Part shown: piece after piece, positions 17,130 through 23,617 of the stretch
How positions within the stretch are numbered: the stretch's first letter is position 1
Layout: the number at the start of each line of letters is the position of its first letter
Origin: Magnetovibrio blakemorei
GTDB lineage: Bacteria > Pseudomonadota > Alphaproteobacteria > Rhodospirillales > Magnetovibrionaceae
NCBI RefSeq assembly: GCF_001746755.1
Contig: NZ_MCGG01000052.1
Coordinates: 52,674-116,673, forward strand
Length of the DNA stretch: 64,000 nucleotides
Reading direction: 5' to 3'
Notes under the pieces: model-generated
Database searches by the model: none
The model's input: only the letters and a program-made list of their open reading frames with translations
Told to the model about the DNA's origin: nothing
Program-made: the position numbers and the translations under genes

Positions 17130-18650
17130 CTAATAAGCCTTGGCGAAAATCGCGTGCTTGGTGGCCGGGTTTCCGGTGATCACGCACACGCCCGGTGCTG
17201 TGGGTTGATCGTAGGGCAGGCAGCGGATGGTGACGGCAAGTTCCTTAAGGGAGGCTTCACTTTCCGCGCTTTCGTCCCAATAGGCGCGCACAAAACCGGA
17301 CGTGTTGACATCGTCGGTTTTGAAATAGGCCTTGAAGGCTTCAAAGTCTTGGATGTCGGTGCGCACGCGGGCATCGCGATAAGCTTTGGCTTGTTGGAAC
17401 AAGGTCGCCTGGATGGATTCAAGTTGTTCGCGAATGTTGGTGACAAAATCGTCCATCTGCTGCGGTGCTTTGCCGCCGATGTCGGTGCGATGGGTGACCA
17501 TGACGGTGCCTTGGTCGAGATCGCGCGGCCCCAGCTCGACGATGATGGGTGCGCCTTTTTTGATCCAGCTCCAGCGCTTTTCCCCGGCATTGACTTCACG
17601 TTTGTCAACGTGGGCGCGCACCACATTGCCAAATGCCACGGTGTTGTTCAGTTTTGCCGCCAATTCATCCGCAGCGGGCAGGACCCGGGCGGCGGCTTCT
17701 TCGTCGCGGGCAATGGGTAAAATGACGATTTGATGGGGCGCGATGGTCGGCGGCACGCGCAGGCCGTCGTCGTCGCCATGGGTCATGATGATCGCGCCGA
17801 TCATGCGCGTCGACACCCCCCAGGATGTGGTGTGGCAGAAGCTTTCGCCGCCGTCTTTGTCTTGGAACTTGATGTCAGCGGCGTGGGCGAAGTTCTGCCC
17901 CAAGTAGTGCGAGGTGCCCGACTGCAAGGCTTTGCCGTCTTGCATCATGGCTTCGATGGTGTGGGTTTCCACCGCGCCGGGGAAGCGCTCAGAAGCGGAT
18001 TTTTCACCCGCAATCACCGGGACCGCCAGCCAATCTTCGGCCAGGGCGCGATATTCTTCAAGCATGGTGGCGGTTTCCGCACGTGCCTCTTGTTCGTCGG
18101 CGTGGGCGGTGTGGCCTTCCTGCCAGAGAAATTCCGAAGTGCGCAAGAACAGGCGTGGGCGCATTTCCCAGCGCACCACGTTTGCCCACTGGTTAATCAA
18201 CACCGGCAAGTCCCGATAACTGCGAATCCATTTGGCAAAACTTTCGCCGATCATGGTTTCCGATGTCGGGCGCACCACCAAGGGGCTGTCGAGCTTGCCG
18301 TCGGGCACCAGCTTGCCGTCTTTGGCAACCAAACGGTGATGGGTGACGACCGCCATTTCCTTGGCGAAGCCTTCAACGTGGGCAGCTTCTTTTTCAATCA
18401 GTTCCAACGGAATGAACAGCGGGAAATAGCAGTTTTGGTGGCCGGTTTCCTTGATGCGTTGATCCAGGCGGCGTTGAAGGTTTTCCCAAATGCCAAAACC
18501 CCACGGCTTGATCACCATGCAGCCGCGCACCCCGGAATTTTCGGCCATGTCGGCTTCTTTGATAACCTCTTGATACCAGGCTGGAAAATCGGCTTCACGG
18601 GTGAAACGTATGGCGGTTTTGGTGGGTTTACCTTGAGGTTTGTTCGACAT
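17130..18650 (-). CDS. proS: Prolyl-tRNA synthetase, archaeal/eukaryotic type
   Basis: Class II synthetase that charges tRNA-Pro. The protein of 506 residues has motif 2 around VRWEMRPRLFLRTSEFLWQE, the TxE substrate loop in RPTSETMIGESF, and motif 3 near the middle. It has no editing (INS) insertion. It carries the extra C-terminal domain of archaeal/eukaryotic-type ProRS and ends in the characteristic C-terminal tyrosine (HAIFAKAY). Alphaproteobacteria usually carry a shorter bacterial ProRS of about 440 residues, so this form may be an acquisition or a second copy. ATG at 18650 is preferred over GTG at 18662. It is monocistronic. Confidence 0.93.
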   Translation of the reverse strand: MSNKPQGKPTKTAIRFTREADFPAWYQEVIKEADMAENSGVRGCMVIKPWGFGIWENLQRRLDQRIKETGHQNCYFPLFIPLELIEKEAAHVEGFAKEMAVVTHHRLVAKDGKLVPDGKLDSPLVVRPTSETMIGESFAKWIRSYRDLPVLINQWANVVRWEMRPRLFLRTSEFLWQEGHTAHADEQEARAETATMLEEYRALAEDWLAVPVIAGEKSASERFPGAVETHTIEAMMQDGKALQSGTSHYLGQNFAHAADIKFQDKDGGESFCHTTSWGVSTRMIGAIIMTHGDDDGLRVPPTIAPHQIVILPIARDEEAAARVLPAADELAAKLNNTVAFGNVVRAHVDKREVNAGEKRWSWIKKGAPIIVELGPRDLDQGTVMVTHRTDIGGKAPQQMDDFVTNIREQLESIQATLFQQAKAYRDARVRTDIQDFEAFKAYFKTDDVNTSGFVRAYWDESAESEASLKELAVTIRCLPYDQPTAPGVCVITGNPATKHAIFAKAY

Positions 18651-18975
18651 TTTCGTGTTCACCGTTCATAGCACATGGGAGGTCGCCGAGCTCGGCATTC
18701 TGAGACGATTGGTATCAATCAAAGCGCGGCAGAAATCAAGGGCTGATACACAAACCGATGTCACTTCAAACTCAGCTTGACCATAAATCTCACCATAAGT
18801 GTATCGGCCCTGAGGGGCGATGATAAAATGGTAAAGAATAGTTCCAAAAATAGTCAATATATATTACATTTAGGGGGTAGAAGCATTAAAACAAATATTA
18901 TCCCACAATAATAGGTTGTGGGTAAGGGTGGTTATCATAAGATGGCCGCGATGGATTTTCTGAGGGGATTTTACT
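18651..18975. promoter_or_regulatory. Divergent region with a palindrome upstream of the GntR gene
   Basis: About 325 bp between proS and the GntR-family gene. The perfect inverted repeat CCCACAA-N7-TTGTGGG (18902-18908 and 18916-18922) lies about 54 bp before the GTG start and could be an autoregulatory operator. A GAGGGG ribosome-binding site sits just before the start. Nothing else recognisable was found. Confidence 0.45.
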
Positions 18976-19731
18976 GTGAAACAAATTTGGAAAGAGGCCA
19001 GGACTCCAAAGATGGACCAGCGTACATATTCGACCAGAAGCTTGCATGGACAGGTGGTACATGAGCTGGGTAAGCGCATCGTCACCGGTGACATCAGTGA
19101 AGGAGAAATTCTGCCCAATGAAACCCAGTTGGGGGCTTCGTTTGATGTCAGTCGGACGGCCCTGCGTGAAGGCATTAAGGTCCTGACCGCAAAAGGTCTG
19201 TTGGTCAGCCGTACTCGTACCGGCACACGCGTGCGCCCACGCAATGAATGGAATATGCTGGACCCGGATATCTTGGCCTGGCGGTTGGAGTCGGGCGAGC
19301 CCGAACAGTACATCCAGGATTTGGTGGAGTTTCGCCAAGCGGTTGAGCCGTTGGCGGCGTCCTTGGCGGCAAAACGCGCCAGCGAGAAGCTTATTCAAGA
19401 TATCCAGCAGGCCTTTGATGATATGGTCGAAGCGGGCGCGGACGTAGAAGCCAGCGTCGCACCGACGTTGCGCTTTCATCAGGGGATTTTACATGCCAGC
19501 GGCAATGAGCTGTTGGCTCCACTGGGGGCTTTGGTTGAAGCCGCACTGACGATGAGCTTCCGTCTTGCCGAACCGTCCTCAAAGTTGGAAGAAATCAAGC
19601 TCCACGCCGACATCTTGGATGCAATCAAGGTTCATGATTCGCGTGCAGCTTGGAAAGCCATGTTTACGCTTTTGGATCGCACCTTCGAATATAATCTGGC
19701 GGCGATTACGAAGATGCAAAAGGGTACTTAA
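18976..19731 (+). CDS. GntR-family transcriptional regulator, FadR/FCD subfamily
   Basis: One-component DNA-binding regulator of 251 residues. The N-terminal winged helix includes EGEILPNETQLGASFDVSRTAL near residues 40-60 and the wing GLLVSRTRTGTRVRPR. The C-terminal FCD ligand domain (about 95-240) contains the expected metal-binding pattern, with FHQGILHASGN and a later LHADILDAI. Subfamily members mostly respond to sugar acids or carboxylates. GTG at 18976 follows GAGGGG at suitable spacing; an ATG 12 codons downstream is the alternative. No metabolic operon is adjacent, so the ligand is unknown. Confidence 0.9.
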   Translation: MKQIWKEARTPKMDQRTYSTRSLHGQVVHELGKRIVTGDISEGEILPNETQLGASFDVSRTALREGIKVLTAKGLLVSRTRTGTRVRPRNEWNMLDPDILAWRLESGEPEQYIQDLVEFRQAVEPLAASLAAKRASEKLIQDIQQAFDDMVEAGADVEASVAPTLRFHQGILHASGNELLAPLGALVEAALTMSFRLAEPSSKLEEIKLHADILDAIKVHDSRAAWKAMFTLLDRTFEYNLAAITKMQKGT

Positions 19732-19766
19732 TTCAGGCGCTTTCATTCTTTGCACTCATCCTTGAC

Positions 19767-19800
19767 CGGACAGGTTCTGCCTTCATGTAGGACCTGTCCG
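19767..19800. other. Stem-loop downstream of the GntR gene
   Basis: CGGACAGGT (19767-19775) and ACCTGTCCG (19792-19800) form a perfect 9-bp stem. No T-run follows, so it is a weak terminator at best and may be an mRNA 3' stabiliser. Confidence 0.5.
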
Positions 19801-19964
19801 CTTGGATGGCTGCACCATCGGCTCAAAAGGGAAGGTGCGGGGGTGCCACAAGTGCTTCGTCTTGTTTGCGGCTGTTTCATTTGTTGCAATGGGTGACTTG
19901 GAAAGATTATGATCTGAGGATATGAGGTGGGGCGTACATATCTTAAACCAAAGCGACACTGTTG

Positions 19965-20861
19965 ATGAACTTCGAAGAGATCATTGCCCGCCTTGAGAGC
20001 GCCTTTGCGCACTTGAGCCCCCAACTTAAGCATGCGGCGCGGTACGTTATCGATAATCCAGATGATGTGGCGCTGTATTCCATGCGTCAATTGGCCGCCC
20101 ATGCGGACGTGCACCCGTCAACGATGGTGCGTTTGGCGCGGGAGATGGGCTTTGAGGGGCATGCTCAATTTCAAGAACCTTTTCAGGTGCGCCTGCGCTC
20201 TAAGCCTAAGGTCAGCTATGTCGGGGGAGCCCGTGAGTTGCAGGCGCGGGGCGGCAATGGCAATACCGCTTCGCTGATTTCTGAAATGTTTGACATGGAA
20301 TGCACGGCGTTCCAAGCCCTGCATCAACAAGATAACCTCGACGATATCATAAAGGCGTCTGAGATTTTGTGTGGCGCGCGCAATATCTTTGCCGTGGGTG
20401 CGCGTTCCATGTACCCGGTGGCTTTTTATTTTCACTATGCGTGTCGAATGTTCACCAACAACGTCCATTTGGTCGGTGGTCATGGCGGCACTTTTGCAGA
20501 TCAACTGCGGGGCGTGGGGAAGGGTGACGTGGTTCTTGCCACCAGCTTTTCACCCTACAGCCGCAACACCGTGCGTGCTGTTGATTATGCGCTCGAACAC
20601 GGTGCCCAAGTGGTTGCGGTGACCGACAGTTCGGTTTCGCCCATTGCCCGTCAGAAAGAAACGATGACAATTTTGGTAAGCAACGAAAGTCCGTCTCTGT
20701 TTCATTCCATCGTTCCCGCCATGGCGGTGATTGAAGCCTTGGTGATGTTGATGATTGCGCGCGGCGGGGCAAAGGCTTTGACGGCGCTGGAGCACAGTGA
20801 AGAACAATTGAACGGTTTTGATGCTTACTGGCTTGATAAAGTAACGCGGGTTCGACGGTGA
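19965..20861 (+). CDS. MurR/RpiR-family transcriptional regulator
   Basis: Regulator of 298 residues with an N-terminal HTH (YSMRQLAAHADVHPSTMVRL near 48-67, then GFEGHAQFQ) and a C-terminal SIS domain (about 125-265) containing IFAVGARSMYPVA and DVVLATSFSPYSRNT. SIS domains bind phosphosugars in most relatives. ATG at 19965 is chosen; a TTG precedes it by one codon. Only 14 bases separate it from the TAXI binding-protein gene, suggesting co-transcription. Confidence 0.9.
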   Translation: MNFEEIIARLESAFAHLSPQLKHAARYVIDNPDDVALYSMRQLAAHADVHPSTMVRLAREMGFEGHAQFQEPFQVRLRSKPKVSYVGGARELQARGGNGNTASLISEMFDMECTAFQALHQQDNLDDIIKASEILCGARNIFAVGARSMYPVAFYFHYACRMFTNNVHLVGGHGGTFADQLRGVGKGDVVLATSFSPYSRNTVRAVDYALEHGAQVVAVTDSSVSPIARQKETMTILVSNESPSLFHSIVPAMAVIEALVMLMIARGGAKALTALEHSEEQLNGFDAYWLDKVTRVRR

Positions 20862-20875
20862 GGAACAGGACTTTG

Positions 20876-21901
20876 ATGACCAGATTTTTTTGTCTTTCGC
20901 GAAAAACGTTGAAACGCGCTTTTGGATTTTATGTTCTGGTATCTGCGTTGGCGGCGGCGCTGGCATTGGGTTTGGGCACAAGCGTTTGGGCACAAGAAGA
21001 AACCCATTTTGTTTCCATCGGTAGCGGTGGGGCGACAGGCGTCTATTATCCCGCAGGCGGCGCAATATGTCGGTTGGTCAACAAAGGTCGACGTACCCAC
21101 GGCATTCGCTGTTCGGTCGAAAGCACAATGGGGTCGGCTTACAATATAGATGCTCTGCGCAAAGGTGATTTGGATTTTGCCATTGCCCAATCGGACGTTC
21201 AGTTTGCCGCGGTAAACGGACTTCTGCCTTTTGAAGCGTATGGTCCTTTTACGGACCTCAGATTGGTTTTTAGTCTGCATGCCGAAGCCTTTTCGGTGTT
21301 GGCGCGTGCCGATGCGGGGGTTCGGGCCTTTGACGATCTCAAGGGAAAGCGGGTCAATATCGGCAATCCCGGTTCCGGTCAACGGGTGACCTTGGACAGG
21401 TTGATGAAAGTGAAAGGCTGGACCAACAGTGACTTTTCCAAGGTTATGGAATTGACCTCTTCGGAACAGTCAAAGGCCCTGTGTGACAATCAAATCGACG
21501 CCATCGTGTTTATGGTTGGCCATCCCAACGCCTCGATCAAAGAAGCTGCGACGTCTTGTAATGTGGTGTTGGTGAATGTGACGGGTAAGGATGTGCAAAA
21601 CCTGATCGACAGTTCACCTTATTTTAGGCTCGCAAATATTCCCGGCCAAATGTATACGGGCTCAGAGTCAAAAGTGCAGACTTTCGAAGTTGGCGCAACC
21701 TTGGTGACCACGGCCAAAACGCCCAATTTAGTCGTCTATGAAATGGTTAAGGCGGTGTTTGAACACATTGACGACCTCCGTCATATGCACGCAGCGCTGG
21801 AACATCTTGATGTGACGCAAATGGCCCACCCGGAACTCTCGGCAGCCCCGTTGCATCCCGGTGCATTGAAGTACTTCAAGGAAGTGGGCTTGGTGGATTA
21901 A
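20876..21901 (+). CDS. TAXI-family TRAP transporter solute-binding protein
   Basis: Periplasmic binding protein of 341 residues. The signal peptide covers about residues 15-40 (cleavage near VWAQ). The mature part has the family pattern IGSGGATGVYYPAGGAICRL, DLDFAIAQSDVQ, the ligand loop GNPGSGQRVT, and DAIVFMVGHPN. TAXI proteins deliver carboxylates such as glutamate to TRAP permeases. No DctQ/DctM or fused permease lies nearby, so it is an orphan here. The ATG at 20876 is preferred over a GTG overlapping the rpiR stop. Confidence 0.9.
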   Translation: MTRFFCLSRKTLKRAFGFYVLVSALAAALALGLGTSVWAQEETHFVSIGSGGATGVYYPAGGAICRLVNKGRRTHGIRCSVESTMGSAYNIDALRKGDLDFAIAQSDVQFAAVNGLLPFEAYGPFTDLRLVFSLHAEAFSVLARADAGVRAFDDLKGKRVNIGNPGSGQRVTLDRLMKVKGWTNSDFSKVMELTSSEQSKALCDNQIDAIVFMVGHPNASIKEAATSCNVVLVNVTGKDVQNLIDSSPYFRLANIPGQMYTGSESKVQTFEVGATLVTTAKTPNLVVYEMVKAVFEHIDDLRHMHAALEHLDVTQMAHPELSAAPLHPGALKYFKEVGLVD

Positions 21902-21912
21902 GAGTCCTGCCC

Positions 21913-22860
21913 CTAAACCTTGGTCGCACCGTAATAAAGGTTCACCGTGTGTTTGGCTTCAGCGAAAAACAACCAGCGCTCAACAATGATGCCAAGCGAG
22001 CACAGCCCCCACGCCAGCACAACAGCCGCCAATGCGGCGTAACCGTCGATGAACATTGCCAACGCGGAAAACACCAACGGTAAAGCAAACCCGGTCACGT
22101 GTGAAATGGTGCGCAATTTGTCGGCATGCTTTTGCGCGACCTTGTAGCCCATTTCCTTCATCAGATAGTTATCCGATGTGTGCGGCAGTTCCAAAACGCT
22201 GACATCACCGGCGGCATCGATGCCGATGGCGGAATTCACTGTCGGCAGTCCGCTTGAGCGTTTGTTGAAGCCCCAATACAAAGTCTTCAATCCCCAACCC
22301 AAAGCCAGGGTGACTACGGTGAGGCCTTGGATATACGGGTTCTCAGCGCCGAACAGGTGGACCAAAACACTCATCAAAACGGCACCGCTCATGATCGACA
22401 ACAACAGATATGACGGCACCGTCCAATCGTTGTGCCACTGATGGATGGGGCGCAGAGAATGATAAATTTTCGCCGTGCAGATCACCGTCAGCCATGCCAA
22501 GATCGCCGACACCACACCGGCAACCGCCCACAGACCAGTGGTGTCTTCAAACCACACCCAGCCCAGGCCGAACAGCGCAGCGGGGATGTACGTCAACACC
22601 GCCATTACGCCTTCACGCGCCAGCCAAGAGGAACGCCATTGGGTCATGGCACGCCAAGCGCGTTCCGGGCGGCCCAAGTGAAAGGTCGAGGCCAACAAGC
22701 CGACCGTGACCAAGGTGAGGGCGAACAGCAGACCGGACAAGCCCATCCAACGTTCGCTCGGCAACATGCCGGCTGCGCCCCAAATGCCCATCATCGCCAG
22801 CAAGCCGTAGCCGGCGCCTGAACAGGTGGTGAAAAAGATAACCGAAAAAGCAGGATGCAT
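21913..22860 (-). CDS. soeC: Sulfite dehydrogenase membrane anchor subunit (DmsC-like)
   Basis: Integral membrane quinone-interacting subunit of 315 residues with about eight hydrophobic helices and a DmsC-type N-terminus (FSVIFFTTCSGAGYGL). It would pass electrons from the iron-sulfur subunit to the quinone pool. It lies 17 bases after soeB in the order A-B-C. DmsC-type anchors occur in both DMSO reductases and SoeABC; the Soe assignment rests on the whole operon. It converges on the TAXI gene with an 11-base gap. Confidence 0.78.
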   Translation of the reverse strand: MHPAFSVIFFTTCSGAGYGLLAMMGIWGAAGMLPSERWMGLSGLLFALTLVTVGLLASTFHLGRPERAWRAMTQWRSSWLAREGVMAVLTYIPAALFGLGWVWFEDTTGLWAVAGVVSAILAWLTVICTAKIYHSLRPIHQWHNDWTVPSYLLLSIMSGAVLMSVLVHLFGAENPYIQGLTVVTLALGWGLKTLYWGFNKRSSGLPTVNSAIGIDAAGDVSVLELPHTSDNYLMKEMGYKVAQKHADKLRTISHVTGFALPLVFSALAMFIDGYAALAAVVLAWGLCSLGIIVERWLFFAEAKHTVNLYYGATKV

Positions 22861-22877
22861 TTCTGTCGTCCCCCCCC

Positions 22878-23615
22878 TTATTTCGAAAGGACTTTGTCAA
22901 GCCAGCCCAAGAAGCCATCAGCTTCAAACGGTTCCAGCTCTTCGGGCGCGCCAATATCGGCGCTGTCAATTTTGCGCGCGCGGGGCGGCAAATACTTATT
23001 GGTGGGTTTGTAGCCCAGTTCTGGCATCAAGTCGCGGCCATGGCGGGCAGCCGTCAACTGCGAAACTTTGGATTCCGGATCGTTCAAGTCGCCGAAGTGA
23101 CGCGCGCTGGTGGGACAGGCGAGAACGCAGGCCGGTTGACGATCTTCGGGATCTAAGTTTTCATTGTAGATGCGATCAATGCACAAGGTGCATTTTTTCA
23201 TCACGCCTTCATCAGCGTCAAATTCGCGCGCACCATAGGGGCAAGCCCAACTGCACAACTTGCAGCCGATGCATTTGTCGGTGTTGACCAACACGATGCC
23301 GTCTTCGGATCGTTTGTACGATGCCCCCGTTGGGCACACGGTGACGCATTCGGCGTTGTCGCAGTGCAGGCACGAGCGGGGGAAGTTGATGGTCAAATTG
23401 GGGCGGTCGCCGCGTTTGACTTCAAACGAATGGACCCGGTTAAACCACACCCCATCGGGCTGCGGACCATACGGGTCGTAGTCAGTGAGCGGAGCGGAAT
23501 GTCCGCCGGAGTTCCAGGATTTACAGTTGGTGGCGCAGGCGTGACAGCCGACGCAGGTGTCCAAATCGATCACCAGGCCCAACTTTTTATTGGTATGACT
23601 TGGCAGAGAGGTCAT
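22878..23615 (-). CDS. soeB: Sulfite dehydrogenase iron-sulfur subunit (four [4Fe-4S])
   Basis: Electron-transfer subunit of 245 residues with four cysteine clusters: CVGCHACATNC near residue 20, CLHCDNAECVTVCP, CIGCKLCSWACPYG, and CTLCIDR...CVLACP. It resembles DmsB/PsrB/SoeB proteins. It has no signal sequence, in keeping with a cytoplasmic location. Only two bases separate it from the end of soeA. Confidence 0.82.
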   Translation of the reverse strand: MTSLPSHTNKKLGLVIDLDTCVGCHACATNCKSWNSGGHSAPLTDYDPYGPQPDGVWFNRVHSFEVKRGDRPNLTINFPRSCLHCDNAECVTVCPTGASYKRSEDGIVLVNTDKCIGCKLCSWACPYGAREFDADEGVMKKCTLCIDRIYNENLDPEDRQPACVLACPTSARHFGDLNDPESKVSQLTAARHGRDLMPELGYKPTNKYLPPRARKIDSADIGAPEELEPFEADGFLGWLDKVLSK

Positions 23616-23617
23616 GC

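Noticed and set aside
17730-18671. 313-codon plus-strand ORF opposite proS
   Set aside because: Antisense shadow of a clearly conserved gene, without a recognisable family or ribosome-binding site.
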